Shown here one piece after another: positions 1 through 12,995 of a stretch of DNA of 64,000 nt (the stretch's first letter is position 1; every line of letters begins with the position of its first letter). Below the pieces are notes generated by a model. It did not search any database and had not been told where the DNA came from. It worked only from the letters and a program-made list of their open reading frames with translations. Made by a program: the position numbers and the translations under genes. The DNA is from Torreya grandis (taxonomy: Eukaryota; Streptophyta; Pinopsida; Cupressales; Taxaceae): NCBI GenBank assembly GCA_037957365.1, contig JARHVA010004089.1, positions 665,001 through 729,000 of the forward strand. The letters run 5' to 3'.

Positions 1-830
1 TCCAATTTCATATGTGATTTTTTTGTCCCAAGGAATAACTTGAAAATGGCAGATAATAACTAGATCACCCAATTTTTATTGGGATGTTTCAATTTGGTAG
101 AATAATAAAGGAGTAACATCTATAGGAAAATCAAAGGATTATCTTTCATGCATAAATTTTAGACATATGTACAATGTAGATGGGAATTTTTCCATCATGT
201 GTATCCATGGTCTCTCCAATAGTAAATTGTAATGCAATTGATTATCCTTAACATGAAATAGAGTAGGCATTATTTTTTGTCCCAATGTTATATCTAAATT
301 GATAATTCCTAAAAGTTATCTTGCAGAATCATCAAATACTCTGATAGTTTGATATGTTTGTTAAATAATCCTAATGTTAATACCCAATTTTTATAAGAAA
401 AGACAATTACAAATGTTTATGCCTAACCCAAAATCAATCAATACTCACTTGATTCCTTTATTTTACATTATTTATTAAATAAATAGTGGGATATTATGTG
501 TGATTATATCTTATGTTAGAAATTATTCAATTTAAAAAGTGATAATCATCTCAGTATTCTTAAAATTACTCATGATGAAAGAAAAAGCAATAGGTTGTAT
601 ATCACTGAGAATAGTATTATCCTGTAATGTAGCATAAATAATGTCTTTATAAATTGATGATCTCTTTACTATATCTAAAATTTAAATTTTTGCATGGGTA
701 TTATTTAATTTATATATAATATCATACCCTTTGGATTGATTTACTTGTCTTTTTAGAGGAGGGGATTGAGGAGAAACATGTTGACTACCTCTATGATGTG
801 GTGGTGTACCTCATCGGTTATTAACAGCAT
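1..830 (-). pseudogene. El-1: Ty3/gypsy gag-protease fragment
   Basis: Read on the minus strand, this is the end of a gag linker followed by a retropepsin domain that would process the polyprotein. The linker (about 790-560) resembles the stretch that precedes the protease in Tat-like elements (YDII..LNNTHAKI). The protease follows: an active-site region reading IDFGLGINIC, where the family has D-S/G-G, then VFDDSAR, and a clear C-terminal signature ERPWIHMMEKFPSTLYICLK near 220-140. Several stops and at least one lost catalytic-loop residue show it is dead. RT would lie beyond the left edge. The family signature is strong; lineage assignment is inference. Confidence 0.75.
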
Positions 831-3663
831 GGATTAAAAAAATACACATAAGTCATGAGAAAATAATGGGAGTGGACGGTAACTATTATAATCCTAAGGT
901 CTAGGAAGAAGAACAATGAAAGGCGTCATACATGCCCTTTATTATCTAGTTGTAATTGGTAGAAATGTCAATTGAATATTAAAGCAATGAGGAGTAAATA
1001 ACATTTAAGGTAGCTTCTGATCAAGATCTATAACATTCTGAATATATAACTACTTTTTTCCCACGTCATACTTAACTTGACAAAACTTTTCATTAATGAA
1101 TTTTGTGTAGAACCAATTATCTTATCATCCATTATAAAAGACATGAAAATTGTAGTGTAAACTATGATCACATGATTTCCAAGGAGGTTAGTTTATTTTT
1201 AGTATGAAAATCAAACCAAAATAATAGAAAAATAACTTCTTACGTGCATGTCTTCTAATTGGGCAAGGTTTGAGAAGTGACAAACAAAAAATAGAAGATA
1301 AAATAAAATGATTGTACCTTCCTCATGGATGTCTCCTTCTAGTATGAATTCAAGTTTGGATTGGCTTGGATATAGTGGTTGAGGTCATTGATAATGTTTC
1401 AAATCCATTTGGATGGCATCTCCCTTTTTACTATGCATGATTTGTTGAGTAATTTAAAAACTTAGTAAAGGTTTTCCTAGATATTTAGCAACATAAATTT
1501 AGCACAAAAATCTTGTCTACAATGGATAATGGATCCTCTATTTATATATTTGGATGATGAATGTGGAATGTTGGATGAAGGCCAAGATCAATGTTTGATA
1601 ATATGCCCTACACCTCATAAATGAGAGAAGTTGTGTGTGTAATCCACTCATGAAAGTTTGGAGTATGGAAGAATTTGTATTGAGTGTGTAAGAGGGTTGT
1701 AGGATCTTGTCATATACCTTGCTCACACACTATCCAAATCCATTCAAATACTTCAGGAAAGAGGAAGATGGTGTCATGAAATTGAGATGGAAAATATTAT
1801 TGATTGAATTATGGAAAATAAGAAAGTGCATTCCATGGAATTTTCCATTAAGAATAATATTAGTTAATTAATCAAAGATTAATCAACTAATGGGAAGTGA
1901 TGTGATTTTGGTGGGATATGATGTGATAATAGAAGAAAATATTAATTGATTAAGAGGGGAATAGTGACATACTAAGAATGCTAGTATGAATATAAGAACT
2001 AATTAGATGATTTAAGATGATATTAATGGATAGTTAAAATTGACATAAAGTGTTTGATTTTAGGTGTCTTCATAAACAATGAGAAAAATGAAATACTTAG
2101 ATACAAAAGGAATCTATCTAAGTTCTAGGATAAGTTTTTTGAAACCCGAGAAGGTTAGGACCCTAAGGGAAACTTAGGGTTTTTTAAAATGTTAAATAAA
2201 TAAACATGCTCACCAATATGTTTTAATGAATTTTGGTTTAATAAGTGAATCAACCTTAATTATGATAGATTAAATATAATAAAGATGGTGTTTTAAATGA
2301 TAATTTGACAAGAAGAATGAAAGTAAATGATTGAATTCGATGATGTAAAAATGATTAAAAGAAATATAATAATGAAATTGAAAGAGAAGCTTAGTTATTA
2401 CTATATCATGGTTAATCGTGTTGATCGACAGATATAGAAACAAGAAAATAATGATTGTATCTAAATATTCTTATAATATGGATTTGAACTATGTAATGAT
2501 AGGAATGATAAATAAGGACATAATCACCTCCCACTACTATCCATGTTTGGAGATTTTTTCATTTTATATAAAACTAGAAACTAGGGCACAATCACTTTTG
2601 ATAGTTAAATTTAGGTATGTATGTATTGATTTAACCTTTGGAGGTGTGTGGAATACCTATAAATATGTTTTAAAAGGTTGAAAACTTAATAGGGATTACA
2701 ATGATTGAAATATATACAAATCAAAAAAGGTGGAGTGTAATTTATTTGAAGTGACCTCATCACCCCCACAATGACTGAATGCTACATATGTATACAATAC
2801 TCCATAGATGGAAATTAAGCCCACATAGTTCTCCCACCTAAAGTACTTTGTGCAATCGTGTTCCTTTGGCTATATGAATGCATCTAGAATCAACTTGAAT
2901 ATGTGATCATGTTTTACTTAGGGGTAAATAAAACAAGCGTGTGACTTAGCTGAGAACTATTTTAGATGCTTAGAATATAAATTAGGAATAAATGGAACTT
3001 TTGCTTATTATGCAATAGTATAAATGTGTCTCTATATTAAAATTTCTAAGTGAAGTAATAAGTGACTTGAGTGTGCCTTTATAACAATTCAAAACGGGTA
3101 ACCAAATGCTATGAAGCCTAAGAACATGGAAGACAAGCTAAGGGAGGGGTAAACTTTAAAAGCTGACCATTTATAGCAAAAATATAACATCCCATAGGGA
3201 TAGGAACACCTCCAACTTTTTTATCTATTGGATGTTGTTGTCCCTTATGGATAAGTGCTAATTTTTGGATCTGTTTAATGGCTTTTTTAGCAATATAAAC
3301 ATTTTTTTATGCGATAGATGGTGGATTGAAATAAAAAAAGGTCTTTACCTATGTTTAGGATAGGATGAAGTGTAAAAATAGTTAATAGTTAAGTACACAA
3401 ATTAATTAAAGATAAAATGGGGTATAACTAACATGATCAAGTATTCATGACTAGTTTTAGGTTACTAAAACTTTTCATTATACATATCTACTCATCCTTT
3501 TCATTCTTCTATTATTCTAACCCTTGGTTTTATACCATATTTTTTTGCCACTTTGATGGTCTATCCTGATCCAAAAATCCATGGCATTCATCCTATAGTG
3601 CACATATTTCATGACATGGTACTTCAATTTTCTTGAATATCAATTATTCACAAATATTTTGAG
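831..3663. other. Unassigned AT-rich sequence
   Basis: About 2.8 kb without any domain I recognise. Short ORFs exist (for example 2418-2681 plus and 1538-1726 minus), but none shows a family motif or extends through neighbouring stops. It probably contains the gag and leader of El-1 or other decayed repeats. Confidence 0.4.
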
Positions 3664-3668
3664 CTTAT

Positions 3669-4140
3669 TGTTAGTGTAGGGTGTTTATTTTTTGTATATT
3701 TTTTATTGTGGCTATTTCCTACACATGCCACATGAGTTATTACACTTTGCATGGAGTTACCCTACAATTGTCGGATATGCTTGCTTATGTGTACATTGTC
3801 ATATGAGTTACATGTTTGACTCAACATTAACTAGATAGAGTTACTCTTGACCAACTATTCCTGGTATGGGAGTTACACTCTTCTCTTAGCACATTTGACC
3901 TACTTTTATGGGGTAGTTACACATTTAAATCCCTACTTGTGCATTTTTCTTATTTACATATTCTATGGAGTGTTGGAATAATTTGTGTCTAGTTATTAAT
4001 TTAATTATCTCATTTGTATGATTTTAGTTACTTGCAGTTTGTGTATGCTTGCCTTATTTTGCCTTTGAGTAATATGTGTCTCACATCACTCATGAACTCA
4101 TGCATTTATTATATCAGAGATCTTAGCATTATCTATGATA
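3669..4140 (+). repeat. El-2 5' LTR
   Basis: Direct counterpart of 7153-7625. Landmarks shared by both copies are the start TGTTAG, AACTAGATAGAGTT, CTATTCCTGGTAT, ATTCTATGGAGTGTTGGA and the end ATCTATGATA. Numerous transitions separate the copies, so the insertion is old. Confidence 0.88.
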
Positions 4141-4153
4141 TGGTATTAGAGCC
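4141..4153 (+). other. El-2 primer-binding site (initiator-Met tRNA type)
   Basis: TGGTATTAGAGCC abuts the 5' LTR. It matches the plant initiator-methionine PBS TGGTATCAGAGCC except for one C-to-T change. It would prime minus-strand DNA synthesis. Confidence 0.85.
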
Positions 4154-5960
4154 ATCCTGATATACATATGTCTAGTTTTAATTCACTATTAGTTTATTAA
4201 ATCTGTGAGATTTTATTATTTGTAAAAAAACTTGTTATTACATATCCATTGCTAGAAGAGTGATCATTTTTTTGTGGAGGATTTTTTTTTAGGTTATGCA
4301 ATTATATTATCTCCCATGATCAAATTCAATGTGGTACTTGTAACTTTATACCTAGAATTTTTGGATATGTATAGCTAGTTCTTTAATTTCTCATTTCATT
4401 TTTAGCTTCAATCTACTTTTTTTCTAGTTAAAAGGGTTTTTGCTGATTTATTTTTTTGGCTTCAAAAAAAGCTTCATTTGGCATTGGGGTACCACTCATC
4501 CTACCACTTGGGCACCATTATAGTAGCCCTAACTCACTTTGGGTGGCATTTTTATGCCTGGGAGCCATTGTTGTAGATCTAGGGTGCCATATTGGGACCT
4601 ATAATGCCACTTTTCAATGTTGTTTCTCCATATTTTTGCATACACAAACCTAGGCACCACTTTTCCACAGTTTATGCATTGAAAATGAGGGTTTGAATCT
4701 TTTGATATGTTTTTAGTCTTATTTAGAATGATACTAAGTCAATTTACCTATTCTAATATAATATGGAACTTCACCTTTAGGCATGGGTTTCTATGGGGCG
4801 TCCAAAATTATCTGAAGCTTCTCCATCTTGGTGGTCGTACTTTCTCCAAGTAGTAGTAGTTAAATTTTCAATAGGTCAAACCTAAAATATAACTTATGCT
4901 CTAAATTCACATGGTTATTTTATTAATTATAAATTATTATTATTATTTTAAAATAGCTTGTTTTTATTTATGCCACTTAAATGTTTTCTTTTAGTTTCAC
5001 AAGTGGGTAGAAGGTTTGGTTAAGGCTTAGTGTTTTGATTGAGGATGTCACTAGTTCAATTTCAACCCCTGTATGCAAGGTTATACCCTAATTTTAGCCC
5101 TTAGTGTATTTAATATTTTGTGTAAATTTAATTAAAATAGGCCATTAATAACATGAAAACCAAAATTATAATAACTTGTGATCGATAACTTAGAATCAAG
5201 TGTCACTTCAAAATTTCATATTTTGTCATTCTTGATCCATTCATCCCATTTTTATTGTAATTGTACTAAAATTATAGTGTCAAATTTGGGGGTTATATTG
5301 TATTTGAGAGATATAAGGGAGATATTATGGGATTTTATTTTTCTTTGTCATATACCTTTGTTCCCTAGCTAGTCAAAGATGGAAGTGAGGCCCTATTTGG
5401 TAGGTGGCCAAACCCCCTCACAAGAAAACCACTCTATTTTCCTTATCTCTTTGCTTGCTCATTATTCTATAATTGTACTCTCCTTATGGATGCATTATCG
5501 ATAGATCCCAACCTTCTTCCTTGAGCTATTTTCATTTTTATGTGTGCCCTTTTAGTGTCAACTACATTGATTACTCACATTTGGATGCATTATCATCTAT
5601 GTCTAGCATCCATTTGTTGATACATGCATTAACACTTGTGAAAAAATTTCTCTTACCTATCTAGACACATTATTAGCTAAGACTGATGTCCATAAATTAT
5701 AATGTGTTGTGTTACTTACAAACACAAGGAGGTCATTGTTGATTATCTTATAAGGGTTATTATGGTCCCTAATTTCTCTCTTATGTGCATGCTCATTTTT
5801 CATGACTTGTGTACCACTTTGGTGACCACTGCATTGATTGATCTTGCATTTGTGGATGCATTATTAGTTGAATCTACCATCCATTCACTAAATGTTGATT
5901 ATCATTTATGTAGTGTTTTTATCATTACACTTCTTTGGTGTCTTCTCTTAGTCATGTTGA
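4154..5960 (+). other. El-2 leader and unrecognised internal sequence
   Basis: The leader and upstream internal part of El-2. ORFs at 4456-4653 and 5178-5664 are hydrophobic and show no family motif. The frame of the gag fragment is open from 5702, but gag similarity begins only near 5990. Confidence 0.4.
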
Positions 5961-5984
5961 TTCCACTTGAGAGATACCAACTAA

Positions 5985-6250
5985 TGAGGAGAGTTGATTC
6001 CACACTAGTGGTTCTTCTTGGAAAGACCAACTATGTTTTTTAGAGTGCTTACATGGAACACTTGCTCAAAATCAAAAATCATACTCCATTCATATTTGGA
6101 TAGATTCCTTCCCCTTCTGACTTAGGTTAGTACAATAAGTGGGATAACACTTATGACAAGGTTCTTGGTACTTTATTGTTACATGTTTACATGGATCTTC
6201 ATTGACATGTGGAACATAAAACATGTCCCTATACTATTTAGAGCATCCTA
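5985..6250 (+). pseudogene. El-2 copia gag fragment
   Basis: The plus-strand frame reads LGKTNYVF, then after a TAG YMEHLLK, and later KWDNTYDKVLG and LLLHVYMDLH. This is the order of the N-terminal half of plant copia gag proteins: (L)DGTNY.(F)W, a helix, W...D..V and a short hydrophobic segment. Gag forms the virus-like particle in the cytoplasm. In-frame stops interrupt it and the zinc knuckle is missing. The frame runs from the C-terminal end of an ORF that begins at 5702. Confidence 0.65.
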
Positions 6251-7135
6251 TAGTCTCTTTTTAAAGATCTTGTTGAGATCCCTATCACTCCTCCTCCTCT
6301 TCCTATCATCTCTTAAGAGACTATTTTACTCCCTCCTCCTACTATTTCTTGTGATGACACATTCATGGTGGACTGTGTTCTTCCTTCTGTTGAGCACCAC
6401 CATAGGATGAGGTTCTCTCTTACCTTGGTTATCTCATTATAGATTCAACTTCCATCCCTATTCAAGATTTTACTCTTTCAAAGCCTTCATAGTATTTTAA
6501 TTTTGAGGATTCTACTATTTATAGTGTGAGTACACCCACTGAAAGATTTGATGACTCATATGTTCCTGTGGATATTCATATTGAAAATTTATATGCTTCA
6601 TCTACAATATCTTCTTCAATTTTGATATTTGTTGATCCAAGCTCTCCTCTTCACATGAAAATTCTTCCAACAAGTATTCCATGTCCTTTTTTTGACAAGT
6701 TCACTTTAGTGGCATTATATCTAGTTCTTGTGCATGATCTTTCCAGACCTATGTCACACCTTATTTTTGGACCTCTTTCAAATATCTTCATATTTCTACC
6801 TTTATATTCCATGGTGAAATATGAAGATTATCAGTACACACCTCATGTTCTTCCTTTGGTAGAAGGAAGAAGCATTGTTTAATGTAGATGGAGCTTCTTC
6901 AGTCTTCATGTAGAGGATCTCATTATTGATATTGGTCATCTTGCAAGCTGTACTTGAAATGTGGACTGCTTCAACATCATCTTTGGAGGGGGATTCTATC
7001 TCTCTCTTCTTTTTTTCTCTTTTGGGGGAATTTTTTCCTATAGGTTTTTTTTTTCTCCACTTTATGAGAGTTGTTTTTTACATGGGTAACTCATCAAGCC
7101 TTGTTTCTAGGACCCATTTTGTTTTACCCATCTAA
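6250..7135 (+). pseudogene. El-2 proline/serine-rich remnant, probably pre-RT linker
   Basis: Two overlapping frames carry Pro/Ser/Thr-rich text, including STPTERFDDSYVPVDIHIEN at about 6526 and PPPLP runs near 6290. Such text is typical of the linker between integrase and RT in plant copia polyproteins. No catalytic motif is visible, so integrase before it and RT after it appear deleted. Confidence 0.4.
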
Positions 7136-7140
7136 GTTAT

Positions 7141-7152
7141 GTTTATGGGGGG
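7141..7152 (+). other. El-2 polypurine tract
   Basis: TTTATGGGGGG lies directly before the 3' LTR start TGTTAG, the expected site of the plus-strand primer. Confidence 0.75.
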
Positions 7153-7625
7153 TGTTAGCATAGAGTGTTTATTTTACACATATTTTTTATTTTGGTTACT
7201 TCCTTCAGATGCCACATGGGTTATTCCACCTCACTTAGAGTTCCCCTACACTTGTGGGATATGATTGCTTAGGTGTACATTGTCATCAAAGTTACATGGT
7301 TGACTCATCAATAACTAGATAGAGTTCCTCTTGATCAGCTATTCCTGGTATAGGAGTTACACTCTACCCTTAGCATATTTAACCTACTTTCATGGGAGAG
7401 TTACACATTTCACTCCCTATTTGTACATATTGCTTATTGAGATATTCTATGGAGTGTTGGAGTAATTTGTGTCTACTTATTATTGAAATTATCTCATTTG
7501 TGTGATTTTAGTTACTTTTGGTTTGTGTATGCTTTCCATGTTTTTCCTTTGAGCAATTCATGTATCACATCACTTATGAAACTCATGCATTCATTGTATT
7601 AGTGATCTTGGTGTTATCTATGATA
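7153..7625 (+). repeat. El-2 3' LTR
   Basis: Diverged direct repeat of 3669-4140, ending ATCTATGATA. It is followed by CTTAC, a one-mismatch match to the 5-mer before the 5' LTR. Confidence 0.88.
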
Positions 7626-7630
7626 CTTAC

Positions 7631-9290
7631 ATGCTTTCATACTCTTACTTCTACATGTTAAATGAGTATACATTGATTATTTCCCACCAAAAGCACATAT
7701 ATTCTTATCTCTATGTATGATATTGAGTTACATTATACGATTCACATATAAATTGGGGGAATATTATTTGATTTCACTTTCTCCACATTTTCAAGTTATC
7801 ACATCTAGTGCATATTGTGCCTTGGCCCATGCTCTAAATGGTTTAGATACCTCTCTTTCGTATAATTTTAAAAATCTTACTACTTATCCTTGATAATATG
7901 TCAAAAATATAAAAAAATCAAATATTTTAAAAATCCAAACACATTTAAAATATTTTCAAAAATAAAAATAAGACATGAGCATGACATGATTTTATAGTTT
8001 ACTTCTTTAAATATGTTATTTATCACATGTTTTGTAGATGACATATTATTTTTCATACACATGTGTATTTCATAAGGTATATGAGTGTGATGCAAGACAT
8101 ACATACTATACATGGATTTTTAAATTTTGGATTCTATTTTACCTAATATACATGAATTTATTAGGGGCATCTTATCATATATGTTACATTATTTTTATCC
8201 CAAAATTTGAGTCTAGGTTAAAGTTTGGGGACCCTAGGTAAAATTTTATGAACAGGTCAAATCGAGAGTCAAAAAAATGAAATTTGTGCTTGTGAAAGAA
8301 GATGAGTCAATATGTATTAAGGGAATATAAAATTAGATGAATGCATTTATGTGTCAAAATTAGATGACTACTTTATAGCCATCAGATCTTGATGTCTACA
8401 ACACAATCATTGAAACCTAATGATTGTAATGCAACCATCAAAACATGATAACTGCAATGTAGGCCTCAAACTATAATTAATGCTTATTGACTTGTCAAAC
8501 CACCATCAATAAGGTTGATTCCTATGTTTGTATATTTTTTTATCCCTCATCTATTTAATCCTTCCTACCCCATTTTATTTTTGCCTTGTCTCTCTCTTGC
8601 ATTTTGGACTCTTCCATTTTTGGTTCTTGTGTGTTACTCACTCATTTGGAAGTGATTTTTCCTCTCTTCATCATTTTTTTGGTGGGATTTTTAATTTTTT
8701 TTGCAGATTTTAATTCTCATATTTTAATTAGACCTTGAAAAACTCCATAACTCTTCAAACATTTCTCTAGGATTCTCTAGATAACTAGTTGAACTTCATG
8801 ATCTTATTTGTAGTTCATCAAACTCTACCCCCTACATTATAGCCATTAGATATTTACCCCTTCAAATAAGTCACCAAAATCCACCCATTCATAGTATCCA
8901 TTAGATCTAAAGCACTATAGATCCACTATTAGACTTGACTGCTTGTAGAGCAGCTGTTAGATTCTACCACCTATAATTATTATTTTCTAAAGCACTATAG
9001 ATCCACTATTAGACTTGACTGCTTGTAGAGCAACTGTCAGATTCTACCACCTATAATTATTATTTTCTACTCATTCGCCTTACAATATCATATGTCAAGA
9101 ACTTAGGAAAAAAAGGAAACATGAAGTATCAATATCATGGGGTCACCCCCCCACCCCCAATCCAATCTGGAATCTAATGTTTATTGGATAACTAACATAG
9201 ATGTGGGACATGTTGGCCTAACAAATTTATGGATAGGGTCATGTTGGTCACAAATCTGATTGGATGTAGATCATATATGATAATGGACTA
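7631..9290. other. Unassigned AT-rich sequence between El-2 and El-3
   Basis: Contains no recognised domain. The stretch 7900-8240 has short ORFs on both strands that look like chance. The stretch 8250-8900 is pyrimidine-rich on the plus strand and could be a decayed LTR or leader, but no partner repeat was found in the window. Confidence 0.35.
8908..9067 (+). repeat. Two tandem copies of an 80-bp unit
   Basis: The block beginning TAAAGCACTATAGATCCACT is repeated after exactly 80 bp with only a few changes (GCAGCTGTTAG against GCAACTGTCAG). It ends at TTATTTTCTA in both copies. Confidence 0.9.
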
Positions 9291-9299
9291 CCCCAAGCC

Positions 9300-11377
9300 A
9301 CTATTTTACCAATATCAGTTAAGTGTCTAGAGTTAGTAGTGACCTTGGCAAGCCATAATGATAAGGATAATAGGAAATTAAGGAATTCAAAAGATGAATA
9401 TGTTATGCACCTTAGTGAAGAGCATATCAAATATATGTTGAGAATACCTAACCATGAAACCTTTGTGCATCTCTCACCTAATTTTGATCGATAATTTTAT
9501 GAATTTAATTCATTCATTTTCCAAGTCACTGAATAATCATTAGATAATAAATCCTAAGTCCACTTCTACTAGAATGCCCAAAACCATTTCATGCTCTAAG
9601 TTTAATATGGGGATGAGTGATATCATTACACTCTTGAATAGGGTGGTTGGTAATCCCATAACTAAAGATTTAAAATAATGGATGTAGATGTACCTTTAAA
9701 TCATCCATGGAAATAATTAGTTCATCAACTGGGTAACTGTGTGAAGTACACCAAATAGGGAAGTTCTGTATGACCTCTTATATGGTCTATGTGGTTCCTC
9801 ATAGGTGAATATATAATGGTTTAAACACAATTGGTCAAATGATGTCATCGTGGATTTATGAATTTTATCCTCAAATCACATTGGAGGCTAGATCAAAACA
9901 TTTCTATAGGATTAATGATGTTTTTCTACATTGCATCATCCAAATGTTTGAGCCAGATCCATATAATCTCAGATTTTCCATTTAAACCACCATTGATATC
10001 TCAAGATGGGGTGGTTGGTTTATAAATTATCCATTTTATCCTATATCAAATTTTATTGATGTGATGTTTCCCCATTTATGTTACCAAATTTTTTTGATGA
10101 CAGGTGGGACCTAATGAAACTAGTATGACAGCTCATAGAAACACATAAGTTTATAACTACTAAGCACAAGTCTAGACCTAATTTTTAAATTACTATTGGA
10201 AGATACACATGTACCTCACTCCACAAGTCAAATTAAATTGAGGTATAAATGGATCATGTTACCCTTCAGCCCTTTTATAATAGACCTTCTTTTGATGATA
10301 AAGGGATGGTGGAAAATATTCTTAGCATTTCATATCAACACATCCCATATTTTGAATACTACTAGATGAATTGTGATAATGAAAATGAGGTCAATCTTAG
10401 GGATTATTCTTTCTTCACTCTTTAATAGGTAATTGAATACAACATATCATACATTCTATAATATATTGAAGAGGATTAATATGAAGTAGATATTACTTAT
10501 TATGAACAAAATATATAAGCCAAACATCTACCTAGAGTTGATTGGATAAATCCAAACTTGACATCCTTAGAAGATATTATGTAAATAATCATAAATAGAA
10601 ACCTATCATGGCTTAAAGGTAAAGGAGTTAATGTATAAAATGTTGGATTTCCATTACCATTAAGAGTTACAAGCATAACTCTTGATCAATTGTAATAACA
10701 TAAGGATGGGAAAGATCTTGCAGGTTCTTCATTTGGTATTGGTATAGACCTAATTATAATTTAAGATGAAAAGGAGAAATAATTAGAAGACCCAAAAATT
10801 GTCTAAATTAAAAGTCCATTAAACAACGAGCTCAAGAAGTCAGATAGAGAAGCTAAAGGGACCCCCCAAATCTCCATTATTTAGGTAATATCATATGCTA
10901 ATGTGGTTCACTCTTAAGGCTTGATAAAAAACACCACTTTATAGTTCATGGCTACAAACCCTAATTTGATAATCTCTAAATCTACTCTTCCAAAAATTAC
11001 ATATCCTTAACTTTATATTAAATTATTCATCTTGCATTTCCAACATTCAACAAAATTTATAACCCCACTTCCATATTTTATCTTAGAATATGAGCCTGAG
11101 CCTCTCAAGTTGGATGATGAAGATATTGAGCCTCTCAAACAAGATGAAGAGGATGTTGAACCTATATTATATAAATCCTTAACAAACCCTCTTGTTGTCA
11201 TTGAAACTAAGATTTAGAGTGAACAAGGACTTTTTTAGGAGTTTTCTAGTATAAAGGTTCCAAATTGGTTTACTGAAGTAGTTAAAAAGATGAAAAATAT
11301 GGTCTAGTCATAGGAAGTTTATTTTAGTATGCTTATAACACCTATGCCTCATGCACTAAAGAAACCTAAGATGATTT
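9300..11377 (+). pseudogene. El-3 part 1: decayed coding region of unknown family
   Basis: A protein-like frame is visible from about 9300 (HLSEEHIKYMLRIPNHETF). From about 10240 a single frame runs to 11377, interrupted only by point stops. It includes YFEYY, NENEVNLRDYSFFTL, HLPRVDWINPNLTSLEDIM, an acidic segment rich in Glu/Asp at 11085-11170, and a C-terminal VPNWFTEVVKKMKNM. None of these is a motif I can assign. The frame is cut by the 5' LTR of El-4 and resumes at 28756. It may be an extra ORF or gag of an old retroelement, or a distant PMD-type protein; I do not assign a function. Confidence 0.55.
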
Positions 11378-12973
11378 TTTAATCATACTTCCCATGACCC
11401 TACTCCTCCCTATGATTACACATCAGCTCATGTGCAAAATACCAACCCTGCTTATCCCACTAAGAGACATTCACCATTCACTTAGACCTTTCCCACATCA
11501 CATTCTCATCCCCTACACATCCTCAATCCATCTTGATCCTTTTTCACACTAGACAAGCTCTCTAGGGACCCCTTGAGGGCTTATTAACCACTCTAGGTTG
11601 CCTCTAGGTTTAGGCCATGGCTTAGGGAGGAAACCCATAGCCTAGGCCACATGTTTCTTTCAAAAAATCCATGGTGTAGGCCATGGCCTAGGTAGAATGT
11701 GTGAAAAAGTGTCTTGATTGGGCCCAAATGGCTAGAAACAGCTAGTTTTGGGTTGTTTGGTAGATTAGGGTTGAGATATATGCCTTTTCCTCATTCATTT
11801 GAGCCTTTATCATCACTCTCTCCTAAATTATTGCTCTGACCTTCCCACCTACACATCACACTTAAAGCTTGACTTCCTCCTTGAATTTCTTTTGGTTCTT
11901 GCTTGCCACAATAGATTTCATTGTGACAGGAGATGCCCTACTCTATTGTAGCTATTCTTGGTGATTCACATTGCTCTCTATAGTGTTCCTAAAAAATTTA
12001 GGATGTTCTTTTCTCCCTCAAGACTCCATTTCACCTATATCTTATGCTCCTTGCATTGGCTCTTTTATAGATTGACATCTTTTCCTTCACCTCTTCCATA
12101 GCTTTTAGCTCTTAGACTGGACTCAGCTCACACATAACCTGATTCTCTTCTCCTCTTACCTCCTAGCTTGGATATTTTGTTGGTAAAATTTTTGAACATC
12201 TCTCCTGCATTTTATATGAAGGTAATTTTCTATTCAAATTGAAACTCTTTATTTATTTGTTGTAATATACATGTTAGGGTTTAATTTTTTTTTGTGATTT
12301 AGTTTGTTAGGGCATTACTTATAATAGTGCCTAAAGCTTCTTGCATTTGTATATGGTTAAAATATATCTTCATTGATTAAAATATCCTCTATTACATGTC
12401 ATGCTCTATTTTAAAATATTTTTCATTTCATATTAGAATTTTACATGTTCAAAACAAACTATACAACTTACTCAAACAATCTCTCTCTCTCTTGTTAAAC
12501 TAGAACATTGCATTGTTAGAAAACAATAGTGTTGAAAGTGAAAGATAGATCAAACTTAGATTAGGCATGCTCTTGAGTCCTTTCTGAAAAACATATTTAT
12601 TTTTTAAAACATCTTTCATTTGGCCTGAAAGTACCTTTGCTTCTAATTTTACATATCATTAGTTAGCTCTCTTTACATGGAATTATTGTTTCTATAATTT
12701 CTATGCATTTAGTTGTCTAGTCTTAGCTACTTGTTTTAATATGGTTATATCCACTAGAGATACTTGCATCCTTTGTGTGCTTGATCATGCTAGCCCTAAC
12801 TTAGTTTACAAGTCTATCTACTTCTTGGTGTAAGATAACAAACCAGATAGCCACTATAGATCTCCTATAGCCCATAGAAGCCTTGAAGCTTCTAGCCTCT
12901 TAGTGGTTTGTTTAAGTACCCCATGTACCCCTTGCCAAACACTAATGGTTCCATTCAAATTCTTTGAGCTATA
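11378..12973 (+). repeat. El-4 5' LTR
   Basis: About 1.6 kb, alignable with 26920-28750. Shared landmarks include CATACTTCCCATGAC near the start, GACAAGCTCTCTAGGGACC, GAGATATATGCCTTTTC, ATTGTGA(C/T)AGG, CTCTTGAGT/CTCTTGATC, GGTTTGTTTAAGTACCC and the end GAGCTATA. The starting TG is mutated to TT. Confidence 0.85.
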
Positions 12974-12995
12974 TTTTGGCACACTTGATATAACC
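12974..12995 (+). other. El-4 candidate primer-binding site
   Basis: TTTTGGCACACTTGATATAA follows the LTR end. The position and the leading T-rich TTTTGG resemble the spacing seen in Tat/Athila-type elements, but I cannot name the primer tRNA. Confidence 0.35.

Larger units (their letters stand above)
3669..7625 (+). mobile_element. El-2: Ty1/copia LTR retrotransposon, deletion derivative
   Basis: Two directly repeated LTRs of about 472 bp bound a 3.0-kb internal region. A primer-binding site (PBS) follows the 5' LTR at once and a purine tract precedes the 3' LTR. The LTRs start TGTTAG and end GATA, so the usual terminal CA is mutated in both. The flanking 5-mers CTTAT (3664-3668) and CTTAC (7626-7630) differ at one base and are taken as a decayed target-site duplication. 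Only a gag fragment and a proline-rich pre-RT-like stretch remain; protease, integrase, RT and RNase H were not found, so the copy is non-autonomous. Confidence 0.85.

Noticed and set aside
2418..2681. 87-codon ORF as a host gene.
   Set aside because: No motif, no homologous pattern I know, no neighbouring exon-like signal; expected by chance in AT-rich sequence.
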